From: Nonomuraea turcica
GTDB taxonomy: Bacteria > Actinomycetota > Actinomycetes > Streptosporangiales > Streptosporangiaceae
DNA: 55,510 bases
Assembly: GCF_030718205.1 (NCBI RefSeq)
Contig: NZ_JAUZQF010000046.1
Coordinates: 1-55,510, forward strand
Reading direction: 5' to 3'
The position numbers were made by a program, and so were the translations under genes. Of this stretch, positions 33,172 through 40,261 are shown piece by piece (within the stretch, counting starts at the first letter, position 1; each line of letters begins with the position of its first letter). Below the pieces are notes generated by a model. It was not told where the DNA came from. It saw nothing but the letters and a program-made list of their open reading frames with translations, and ran no database searches.

Positions 33172-34089
33172 TCACCGTGGCCCCTCAACTGATGCTGGCT
33201 TCATCCTCAAGTTGAGTGCCGCGGCCTTGAGTTGCTGACCCTTGCTGATCTTAAGTGCCCGAAAGTACGCTGCGTGCGTGCGAACGGCGTCTTGCTGAAT
33301 GCGTTTCTCCGCCGCGGCCCAGATCGAGACGAGATCGGTCTTCTCTTTGCACCAAACGTCTGTCTCCGCCGCCGTGGTCTCCTGACGGGAGGGACTCCCG
33401 GCGCTCATCCACCGCTCGTCGGTGACGGCCGCGAGAGGATCTGGGTAATGAAACCCCTTCTCTTTCATGCATGCGCTCCAGGCGCGAAATGCTGCTACGA
33501 CATCTCCGTCGCGCTGAGATTCATCAAACGTCTGGCTGATAAGCGTGTTGAACAAAGACGTGTCGATATTCGGGGTGCCCTTCGAAAGATGCTCACGGGC
33601 TTTCTGCGAGCAGCCGTCCGCATCCTCGGCGGGATCGCCGTGAGCGGCACGCCGCGCTGCAGGCGACAGTTGCGCCATTCGGTCGTTCCGTGCCGCGTTG
33701 TACTGCGCCACCGATGGCCGGTCGAGGGGGGTGTGGTAGCCGAAGAGCCGGCCGATCTGCGGCTCGATGACGCCGTAACGGCGGCGGTTCTGTGGTTCGA
33801 TATCCTCCTCGGCCGGGAGAGGCACAACTTTCCACTCCATCCCCTGGCCGCGCATGCAGTCGCGGATGAGGAGATCCTCCGCGGCCTCGATCGTCATGAT
33901 CTCGGCCGGGGAGAAGTTGTACGCGTCGAAGGGGACGGCGAGTTGCTGAGCCTCTTCACCTGGGAACGGAACATGCACGGCAGACGCTGTCGTTTCGCCC
34001 GGTCGAGAGGGGGATTCTGCCGTCGCCGCCGAGCAGCCACCGGCCGCGATGATGAGAGCCAGCACCGCGCTCGTCAGCCGAACAGACAC
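33172..34089 (-). CDS. Lipoprotein of unknown function, 305 aa
   Basis: The signal peptide MSVRLTSAVLALIIAAGGC ends in a lipobox, with Cys19 as the lipid attachment site. The mature part is charged and probably helical (MTIEAAEDLLIRDCMRGQGM, VVAAFRAWSACMKEKGFHYP), with several Cys in helical contexts (IRDCMRGQG, WSACMKEKG, VWCKEK). I know this pattern from actinobacterial hypothetical proteins found near peptide-export loci, but have no function for it. AGGAG lies six bases before the GTG at 34089. It follows the I36 inhibitor gene after a hairpin, so it may be expressed with or separately from it. Confidence 0.75.
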   Translation of the reverse strand: MSVRLTSAVLALIIAAGGCSAATAESPSRPGETTASAVHVPFPGEEAQQLAVPFDAYNFSPAEIMTIEAAEDLLIRDCMRGQGMEWKVVPLPAEEDIEPQNRRRYGVIEPQIGRLFGYHTPLDRPSVAQYNAARNDRMAQLSPAARRAAHGDPAEDADGCSQKAREHLSKGTPNIDTSLFNTLISQTFDESQRDGDVVAAFRAWSACMKEKGFHYPDPLAAVTDERWMSAGSPSRQETTAAETDVWCKEKTDLVSIWAAAEKRIQQDAVRTHAAYFRALKISKGQQLKAAALNLRMKPASVEGPR

Positions 34090-34109
34090 GTTGAGCTCCT
34101 ATGAAACAT

Positions 34110-34149
34110 GGGCGGAGTGTGGCGACGATGCCAGATGCACACTCCGCCC
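34110..34149 (-). terminator. Hairpin terminator after the I36-type gene
   Basis: GGGCGGAGTGTG (34110-34121) and CACACTCCGCCC (34138-34149) form a perfect 12-bp stem with a 16-nt loop, starting 11 bases after the stop of the gene at 34161. It lies before the lipoprotein start at 34089, so it may reduce read-through into that gene. Confidence 0.7.
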
Positions 34150-34160
34150 CACCCATGCGA

Positions 34161-34529
34161 CTATCTGAGGGAGCTCGCCTTATTGTCGAAACCGTTATTG
34201 CTGAAGTCTTCGTCCTCGCTGTTGGGCTTGGCGGTGTAGCCCACCGCGCCCGCACAATTACGGCTATTATACAACCTTACGGACCGGTCCGTCGAATTTA
34301 TCATCGAGCTCGCGCTGTCGTTCATGGGGCCATCCACGTTCTGACAGGTGCCGTTCGGCCAGAACATGACCCACTCCCCGCCCCAGAAGTTGTGTTCGTC
34401 GTGCTGGAACAGGCAGAACTCAGCACATGAGGCGGCGGCCGAGCTGGCCTGAGCGGTCGCATTCGAGCTGAATAGGGTTGTGGCACTCAGCAATAGAGCG
34501 CCTATGGCGAGAATGGTCTTGCGCTTCAC
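34161..34529 (-). CDS. Secreted peptidase-inhibitor I36/crystallin-like protein
   Basis: The 122-aa protein begins with a Sec signal, KRKTILAIGALLLSATTLFS, with cleavage near ATAQASS. The mature domain has CAEFCLFQHDEHNFWGG, CQNVDGPMNDSASSMIN and RSVRLYNSRNCAG. This is the beta/gamma-crystallin-like pattern of peptidase inhibitor family I36 (as in SMPI relatives), with two disulfides expected. It is likely to bind a protease or another protein outside the cell. GTG at 34529 has GGAG about 10 bases upstream. An 18-bp element about 180 bp upstream is shared with the secreted-protein gene at 36231. Confidence 0.8.
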   Translation of the reverse strand: MKRKTILAIGALLLSATTLFSSNATAQASSAAASCAEFCLFQHDEHNFWGGEWVMFWPNGTCQNVDGPMNDSASSMINSTDRSVRLYNSRNCAGAVGYTAKPNSEDEDFSNNGFDNKASSLR

Positions 34530-34695
34530 GTGTCATGCTCCAATCGATTGATTCACTACGGCACCTGTCGGTGCCGGTACCCCCAAGACGGGGGCCGATC
34601 CCACGAGTGATTCGCTTGGCTTTACTCCCCCGGTCAGTTGCCCTATCGCCAGGCATTCGCCACGCTACCCAGCATTGCCACATCAGACTTATGCA

Positions 34696-34727
34696 CAGAG
34701 TCCACACTTCCTTGACTCTGCGTCTAC
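34696..34727. promoter_or_regulatory. Possible shared regulatory element, copy 1
   Basis: The minus strand at 34710-34727 reads GTAGACGCAGAGTCAAGG and matches 14 of 18 bases with 36333-36350. CAGAGTC (34696-34702) and GACTCTG (34714-34720) form an inverted repeat with 11-bp spacing around it. It stands about 180 bp before the I36-type gene. Confidence 0.4.
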
Positions 34728-34765
34728 GAGAAGTGAGGTCGGCACCACCTCGGTGCGTGGCGCCG

Positions 34766-35130
34766 TCACCAGAGCCCGGTGACGGTCCGCGCCTCCTCCG
34801 GCGATGCGGCATACCGGATCCCCGGCACCAGGCGGCCGTCCTGGTCGAGGAGGCGCCACCCGCCGAGCTGGACCACGGGGATGTCGCCGCGACGCATGGC
34901 GAATGACACCTCGGACAACGTGTCCCAAGACCCGCCGACCGCGATCACGGCGTCTCCGGAGCTCACGATGATGGAATTGCGGGCCTCCCCGACGCCGGTC
35001 GGGATCACGATCGACAAGTCCGGATTGGCCTGCTCGCGGTCCGCACGGGAGAGGATGCTGACCACCATCCTGCCCGCCGAGCGTGCGCCCGCCGCACCGC
35101 CAGCGCAGGGCCGCTTCTGTGATGGTCTGG
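34766..35130 (-). pseudogene. LOG-family (TIGR00725) protein, C-terminal fragment
   Basis: The minus strand reads VVSILSRADREQANPDLSIV, then IPTGVGEARNSIIVSSGD and AVIAVGGSWDTLSEVSFAM. These are the second half of the LOG/YvdD-like Rossmann fold, with GGSWDTLSE in place of GGxGTxxE. Upstream of about 35080 the frame shifts and the N-terminal half is absent. The family includes nucleotide phosphoribohydrolases that release cytokinin-type bases. It ends at a natural stop at 34766. Confidence 0.65.
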
Positions 35131-35227
35131 GCCATCGTCGCCCAAGGCGATCACCATCTCGCACCACTCGTCATCAACAAGCGCCGCCGAGTCAACGGCG
35201 GCAAGACGAACATGCTGGTGTTCGACG

Positions 35228-35885
35228 TCCAGCGGGCCGTGCTCACGTTGCGCGACGTGCTGGCGTTCCGGACGGCCGAGGTCGCCGAGCCGAGATGCTG
35301 GACACGACGACCGCGGCCGTCGACAGCGCGCTCCGCCGCGCCCGGGCCAGCCTGGCCGAGGCCGGACCGGTCGAGGACGACCTGGCCGAGCCGGACGAGG
35401 CAACCCGTCGAACGCTGCTCGACGGCTACGTCGACGCGTTCACCCAGGCGGACGCTGACGCGCTGGTGAGCCTGCTGCGGGCCGACATCGAGATGGAGAT
35501 GCCGCCGATCCCGACCTGGTTCACCGGCCAGTGGGCCGTCGCCGGGTTCCTGGCCGGCCGGGTGCTACGCAGGGATCTGTGGCGGATGGTGCCCACCCGC
35601 GCCAACGGCCAGCCCGCCCTGGTCGTCTACCGGCGCTCGAGCAACGGCCGGTACGAGGCGTACGGCATCCAGCTCCTGACCTTGATCGGGGCCCGGATCT
35701 CCCGCATCACGGCGTTCAACGACCCGCGTCTGGTGCCGACGTTCGCGCTTGCGCCCGCGACGCGACCTGAACCGGGTCCCGCAGCAGCCATGATCGCCAC
35801 CCCCGAGCCCGGGCCGCTCCTCCGAGCGGGCCGTACAGGCGATCGCCGCCTGGCGCGACGATGGTCGGCGGTCAGCAGATCATGA
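35228..35885 (+). pseudogene. SigJ/SigG-type sigma factor, C-terminal part, frameshifted
   Basis: QRAVLTLRDVLAFRTAEVAE (sigma region 4.1-4.2) is followed, one frame later, by MLDTTTAAVDSALRRARASL. A SnoaL-like domain comes next (LLDGYVDAFTQADADALVSL, VAGFLAGRVLRRDLWRMVPT, LVVYRRSSNGRYEAYGIQLL). The frame break is a tandem CCGAG duplication at about 35288-35297. Region 2 is missing, and upstream sequence is unrelated. Intact relatives are ECF sigma factors whose SnoaL domain controls activity. The tail after FALAP is probably not native. Confidence 0.75.
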
Positions 35886-35925
35886 GGGGTTGCGAACGCC
35901 ATCGAGGTGTTCGCCGTTCTGTTGA

Positions 35926-36231
35926 TCAGGGCCCCTTGATGTCGTAGTCGTGGGCGACGGCCAAGGGGTACGTGCTGGGGCAGTTGGCAGACGACTGTGT
36001 GCCTACCGGCTTCCACGGGCCGTTTACCGGTTTCTTGTCAGTCTTGCTGGCGCAGTGGGCGACGGCCCGCACATATCCCGATCCGGATGTGCAATTGGCC
36101 CAGGTGTAGTCGTCCTGCCAGCCGAATCCGTGAGTACACCCGCTTGGCGGAGGGTCGGCGTGGGCCGCGCCAGGAGTGAGGGTGACAACTGCCGCCGCTG
36201 CGACGATGGTCGCAAGCATCATGACCTTCAT
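35926..36231 (-). CDS. Small secreted protein, 101 aa
   Basis: MLATIVAAAAVVTLTPGAAHA is a clear Sec signal with cleavage after AHA. The mature part of about 75 aa has four Cys (GCTHGFGW, NCTSGSGY, HCASKTDK, NCPSTYPL) and many aromatic residues, so a compact disulfide fold is likely. I recognise no family. AAGGGG lies upstream of the ATG at 36231. An 18-bp element about 100 bp upstream recurs before the I36-type gene, suggesting common control of the two exported proteins. Confidence 0.75.
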   Translation of the reverse strand: MKVMMLATIVAAAAVVTLTPGAAHADPPPSGCTHGFGWQDDYTWANCTSGSGYVRAVAHCASKTDKKPVNGPWKPVGTQSSANCPSTYPLAVAHDYDIKGP

Positions 36232-36325
36232 TGCTCATGGCCCCTTTTCGCTTCTGCCCGATGACCTTGTGTCATGCGGCAGCGAGCTTAGGCGGGGTGA
36301 AGGGCGAAGTCGTTAGCACGTACTG

Positions 36326-36350
36326 CAGAGTGTCTTGACGCTCGGTCTAC
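36326..36350. promoter_or_regulatory. Possible shared regulatory element, copy 2
   Basis: The minus strand at 36333-36350 reads GTAGACCGAGCGTCAAGA and matches 14 of 18 bases with 34710-34727. CAGAGTGTC precedes it on the + strand, as CAGAGTC does in copy 1. It lies about 100 bp before the secreted 101-aa protein. Confidence 0.4.
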
Positions 36351-36439
36351 ACCCACGCGCTCGTCTTCTTCTTCCGCCATGGCGCCGATGATGCTGCTGC
36401 TGCGCCCCGCACGCCGTACGCCGAGTAACGGGATCGTGA

Positions 36440-36560
36440 CCCCTTCCCCTACCGCATCAAGATCGACTCATGGGGTCAGCCCTGCTATCTGCGGCGTGTG
36501 CTGGCCGAGTACGAAGCGCATTTCAACGATCATCGGCCTCCATCGCTCTGGGGCAGGCCG
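36440..36560 (+). pseudogene. Third integrase C-terminal scrap
   Basis: YLRRVLAEYEAHFNDHRPP followed by LWGRPPRR in the + strand is the end of another integrase-core transposase (usual form HLRxVLAEYExHFNxHRPHxAL). It directly adjoins the IS701-type relic on the other strand. Confidence 0.6.
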
Positions 36561-36931
36561 CCCCGTCGTGATGCCAGGCGACGCCGAACACCTTCTTGCC
36601 CGACCGTTTGAACAGGGTGTCATCGACCACCACGATGATCGCCGAGCCCGGCGGCAGCAGCCGGGCCACGACCAGATCACACAACACCAGCCCGAGAGCG
36701 TCGGCGCACCAGCGAGACGCGGAGAAGAAGCGGTGCGCGCGGCAATGATGCCACACCCGTTCCAGCCCGGCGCTCAGCAGCATCCCGCACACCGTGCCCC
36801 GTGCCCCGCCGCGTCTGTGCGATCAACCCCACCACAAGAGCGACGAACGAACGATGACCCGGCGCGGTGAAACACGACCGGAACACCGCCAGCAGCGCGG
36901 CCAGCGACGGTAACGTGCCATCTGGGAGCAT
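36520..36931 (-). pseudogene. IS701-type transposase, N-terminal fragment
   Basis: The minus strand starts MLPDGTLPSLAALLAVFRSC, then FTAPGHRSFVALVVGLIAQT. After a frame change near 36800 it reads MCGMLLSAGLERVWHHCRAH and SAIIVVVDDTLFKRSGKKVF (first DDE Asp), then GVAWHHDGA. This is the opening of an IS701/DDE_5 transposase. The second half is gone at the integrase junction near 36545. Confidence 0.8.
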
Positions 36932-37137
36932 CGACGGATCACCTTCAACCAGGGTGTTACAGACACCGCCGATGCTCCTCCCGCATTCCGGTTCCCGCCT
37001 GGTATACCAGCGAAGCCCCCGGAAACCGGCGCTCGCTACGCGCACGTCGATCTTGGAAAACGGTGAAACGCGAGCGCTACAGTCCGTCACCACAACAATC
37101 TTGGCAGAGCCAGAATCTGTATGAGGGGATGCATACA

Positions 37138-38877
37138 TCAGACCAGGCCGGTGATCGTCGAGCTCTCTGTGTGGGAGACGATCACTGAGCCGGGGGCCCG
37201 CAACACCGATAGGTGGAGCCTCGTGTCCGAGGTGCGCTCGTGCCAAGGCAGACCGATCGGGATCCGGACCGTCTCAGGTGTGTCCCACGGTGCGACGAGC
37301 GCGGTGACGGTCATGGTCATGTTGCCGTTCCAGGATGGGTACGCGGTGATCAGTGCGCTGTCCAGGGGTAGATCCACGGCTGTGAGGTCCCCGAAGTGCG
37401 ATCGCTCGAGGCCCGCCAGGGAAAGCGACACCCGCTTCTGGCCGCCCGTTCCGAACGGTTCCCAGCGGTAGACGAAGTCGTCCACCTTCGACGGCACCCT
37501 CTCCGGCGCGACAAGGGAGCCGTTGGCGGTGAACGGGCCGGTCACCCGCTGTTCCGCGATGACCTTTCCGGACGCCTGCGCCAGTACTACGCCTTCCCGC
37601 TCGCCCCAGATCACCGACAGAGCGTCCGCAGCCGACGACCGGTGGATCTCGATGGTGTACGGCATGGCCGACACCTTCCGCTCGTGCCGCCACACCTCAG
37701 CGCCCGTTGCGGGATCGAGCCCGAGCACCGTGACAGTGAACCGGCTCCGCTTGTACTGCCAGTACTCCTGACCGCCCTCGTCGCGCCTCCAAGCAACCTT
37801 GTTGGCCTCCTCCTCGATCCCTGGAGCGCAGAAGATCACCAGAGCGAACACGTCGCGTGCCATCTCCCGCGGGCTGGTCGACCGGGAGCCGGGTCCTTCC
37901 ACGCAGCCTCCTGGTGCCTCGTACCGCCAGGAGATCTCCGACGTGGCCGGATCCCATCCGGTGAGACCCGGCCTGCCAGAGTGCCAGGTGACAACTCCTC
38001 TGGAGCTCAACCGTACCTCCGGGTGGCTGCCCCACTCTTGCGAGCGGACGCCGACGACCTCGCCGGTGTGCGCGTCCAGCACCCACGCCCGCCACCCGAA
38101 TTCGACCATCACGGTGTTTCCGTCGGGCGATGCCCAGAAATCGCCGGCTCTGGATCCCGGCCTGCGGTGGTGCCAGCGTTCCTTGCCGGTGACGCCGTCC
38201 AGCGCGACGAGGCCGTCCGTGACCTTCACCACCGGCCCGTCGCCCGCGATCACGACCTCTTCTACGGGCCTGTCATCGGGAGTCTTCCACTGCCACCCGA
38301 CCTTACTCACCGACGCCGGCACTGCCGCCGAGCGTCCGCTTTTCTCCGTGGTGCTGGCGTTGACGGGCAGCACCACGGCGGCGACCACAGCCGCCGCGGT
38401 TATCGCCGCTACAACAGTGGATCCGCCCACCGCGCCGGCGATCCCCCTCTTCACCGGCGTGAACGCGATGGCCATGACGACGAACCCGGCCACCGCCGCC
38501 GTCAGCCCCGCTGCGAACGCGGCCTCGGACACCTCCGGCACACCCGCCGCGAAGCCGTCCCCGACCTTGATCCACCCGAATACGGCAGGCGCCCCCAGCA
38601 CCACGGCGCACGCCCACGCTCGGACGCGAACATCAGCCGGTGGCCGCGCGCCGTCCGATTGCCGCCCCGCCGCATTTCGGGCCGTCCGGACGACGGCGAC
38701 GACCAGCCAAAGGATCAGCGATCCCCCCAGGATGAGCGCCGCTGTGGTGAGGATGGGAGGCCGGGCGGGCGAGGAGGGCAGCGACCGCCAGACGAAGTAC
38801 GCCCAGCCTGTGATCATCGATCCGGCGAGGGCCAGGCCGCCGCCGAACCAACCCCACCATTGACGAGCAAAGATCAT
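37138..38877 (-). CDS. Membrane-anchored PQQ-type beta-propeller protein
   Basis: This 579-aa protein has five likely transmembrane helices in its first 180 residues (GGGLALAGSMITGWAYFVW, LILGGSLILWLVVAVV, AWACAVVLGAPAVFGW, AAFAAGLTAAVAGFVVMAIA, VVAAITAAAVVAAVVLPV). An extracellular propeller follows with PQQ-like repeats: DGLVALDGVTGKERWHHRRP, RAWVLDAHTGEVVG, LTGWDPATSEISWRYE and VLGLDPATGAEVWRHE. These W-containing blades resemble BamB/PQQ_2 folds without evidence for bound PQQ. GAGGAG lies a few bases before the ATG at 38877. It is monocistronic. Its role is unknown; a sensor or envelope scaffold is likely. Confidence 0.8.
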   Translation of the reverse strand: MIFARQWWGWFGGGLALAGSMITGWAYFVWRSLPSSPARPPILTTAALILGGSLILWLVVAVVRTARNAAGRQSDGARPPADVRVRAWACAVVLGAPAVFGWIKVGDGFAAGVPEVSEAAFAAGLTAAVAGFVVMAIAFTPVKRGIAGAVGGSTVVAAITAAAVVAAVVLPVNASTTEKSGRSAAVPASVSKVGWQWKTPDDRPVEEVVIAGDGPVVKVTDGLVALDGVTGKERWHHRRPGSRAGDFWASPDGNTVMVEFGWRAWVLDAHTGEVVGVRSQEWGSHPEVRLSSRGVVTWHSGRPGLTGWDPATSEISWRYEAPGGCVEGPGSRSTSPREMARDVFALVIFCAPGIEEEANKVAWRRDEGGQEYWQYKRSRFTVTVLGLDPATGAEVWRHERKVSAMPYTIEIHRSSAADALSVIWGEREGVVLAQASGKVIAEQRVTGPFTANGSLVAPERVPSKVDDFVYRWEPFGTGGQKRVSLSLAGLERSHFGDLTAVDLPLDSALITAYPSWNGNMTMTVTALVAPWDTPETVRIPIGLPWHERTSDTRLHLSVLRAPGSVIVSHTESSTITGLV

Positions 38878-39102
38878 GACTCCTCAAACGCGCGACCGCC
38901 TTCAAGGCGTTCCACGGCCGGTATGACAGATTGGTAACCTGCGGCTGTCCGGCCGGTTGACTGATGTTGCCGGGGCGCAGCCTGGCGTCGAAGGACGCCG
39001 AGATCTTGGTGCAGCGCCACAAGGTGCGGTGTTGCAATGTCAGGTGAGCCGTCCCCTGACGGTCCAGTCCGAATCGCCATCCTCGCGTGGCTCGTCCCGT
39101 AT
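38878..39102. other. 225-bp spacer, nothing recognised
   Basis: I see no supported gene or strong hairpin between the propeller gene and the DoxX-type gene. Short coding-like scraps on the minus strand do not match a family I know. Confidence 0.4.
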
Positions 39103-39471
39103 TCACAACAGCGTCAGCAGCAACATCGTGGTCGCCCCGGTGACCAGGGCCAGCAGCACCGGAACCACGGCGTGTGAGCGGTGGCGCCGGTGGGTGAAGT
39201 CGCGGGCACGCAGGTGATATCCGATCGCGCCGATCAGCAGCAGTGTCAGACCGGCTGCCGCTGCGACGGCGAGCGGTCTCCACCAGAGGCCGGCTACGAG
39301 CCCGAGGGTGCCGGCGATCTCCAGGGCGCCGATGGACCGGGTCGTCGCTGAGCCGACGCCGAGTCTGAGCAGGTTGGCGGCCACCTGAGGTCGAAGCAGC
39401 AGCTTCTGCGCGCCGGCGAGCAGGAAGACGAGAGCGACCAGAGCACTCAGCGTGGTGGCGGCGAATGACAT
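39103..39471 (-). CDS. DoxX-family membrane protein
   Basis: The 122-aa protein has four hydrophobic helices: AATTLSALVALVFLLAGAQK, then ALEIAGTLGLVAGLWWRPLA, AVAAAAGLTLLLIGAIGYHL and AVVPVLLALVTGATTMLLL. DoxX relatives are linked to thiol stress and quinone-dependent oxidations. The ATG at 39471 was chosen since the sequence upstream contains the TetR operators. It is divergent from the TetR gene at 39570 and so probably belongs to the same regulon as the FAD monooxygenase. Confidence 0.82.
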   Translation of the reverse strand: MSFAATTLSALVALVFLLAGAQKLLLRPQVAANLLRLGVGSATTRSIGALEIAGTLGLVAGLWWRPLAVAAAAGLTLLLIGAIGYHLRARDFTHRRHRSHAVVPVLLALVTGATTMLLLTLL

Positions 39472-39495
39472 GGCAGGGGCCCTTCCAAGTAAAGA

Positions 39496-39553
39496 GAACG
39501 AATGTTCTTTCACTATGGCGAAATGGGAGGCGTTGTCAAGGACGAATGTTCGT
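39496..39553. promoter_or_regulatory. TetR operators between doxX-like and tetR genes
   Basis: GAACGAATGTTC (39496-39507) and ACGAATGTTCGT (39542-39553) are palindromes of the same type, 46 bp apart. They probably let the TetR protein control both itself and the divergent DoxX gene. The same motif recurs twice after the tetR gene, at 40181 and 40229. Confidence 0.65.
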
Positions 39554-39569
39554 TCTATGTTGGGGTCCC

Positions 39570-40178
39570 ATGGCACGCATGCCCAAAGAGCACCTCGAGG
39601 CCCGCCGCCGCCAGATCCTGGACGCCGCCCGGCGGTGCTTCATCCGCAACGGCTTTCACGCCACGTCCATGCAGGACGTCTTGTCCGAGGCGGAGCTGTC
39701 GGCCGGAGCCGTCTATCGCTACTTCAAGAGCAAGGACGACATTATCGCGGCGATCTCCACCGAGGCTCTGGCCGAGGTCGCGTCGGCGTTCGAGGCGGAT
39801 GAGACCGCCAGGTTGCCGGATCTGGACGACATCGTCGATCTGGTGCTGGGGGTGGATCGGCCACCGCTGTCCGCATCGCGGGAGTCCGCCCAGTTGCTGG
39901 TCCAGGTGTGGTCGGAGGCGCTGCGTTCGCCGTCGTTGTGCGCGAAGCTGAAGGAAGTCATGCAGGAGGCTCGCGGCGTGGTCGGCGGCCTGGTGGCGCG
40001 GCATCAGCAGCGCGGGTTGCTGTCCGCGGACGTCCCGGCCGAGCACGTGGCCGATGTCCTGATGGCGCTCGTGGACGGGTTTCTGGTGTTCCGTGCGGTG
40101 TACGGACACGCGGATCCGGTGGCCTTCAGGAGCGGCCTGCAGGCCCTGATGTCGGCGCCCGCGCAATCCGCTCGATAG
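39570..40178 (+). CDS. TetR-family regulator of the monooxygenase cluster
   Basis: The 202-aa protein has a TetR HTH at residues 12-58 (RRRQILDAARRCFIRNGFHA, TSMQDVLSEAELSAGAVYRY). The helical ligand domain is of usual length (AQLLVQVWSEALRSPSLCAK, VADVLMALVDGFLVFRAVYG). ATG at 39570 follows the operators; earlier in-frame codons cross them. It lies between DoxX (divergent) and the FAD monooxygenase (same strand), and operators occur on both sides. Its recognition helix is very like that of the TetR at 26515, so the two may bind each other's sites. Confidence 0.87.
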   Translation: MARMPKEHLEARRRQILDAARRCFIRNGFHATSMQDVLSEAELSAGAVYRYFKSKDDIIAAISTEALAEVASAFEADETARLPDLDDIVDLVLGVDRPPLSASRESAQLLVQVWSEALRSPSLCAKLKEVMQEARGVVGGLVARHQQRGLLSADVPAEHVADVLMALVDGFLVFRAVYGHADPVAFRSGLQALMSAPAQSAR

Positions 40179-40180
40179 AG

Positions 40181-40246
40181 AACGAACATTCGCTCTTGAC
40201 GTGAGCGAGGGGTCGTGCTGTTCTAAAAAGAACGGTCGTTCGTTCT
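40181..40246 (+). promoter_or_regulatory. Monooxygenase promoter between two TetR operators
   Basis: AACGAACATTCGCT (40181-40194) directly precedes a -35-like TTGACG (40196-40201). TGTTCT (40219-40224) follows after 17 bp as a -10 candidate, and AGAACGGTCGTTCGTTCT (40229-40246) covers the start region. A repressor on both sites would block the promoter. The left part nearly repeats the esterase promoter at 27134-27155. Confidence 0.7.
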
Positions 40247-40261
40247 AAGAGGGTGGGTTTG

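Noticed and set aside
37396..38937. 513-codon + frame opposite the propeller gene
   Set aside because: Arg/Pro/His-rich shadow of the well-supported minus-strand gene.
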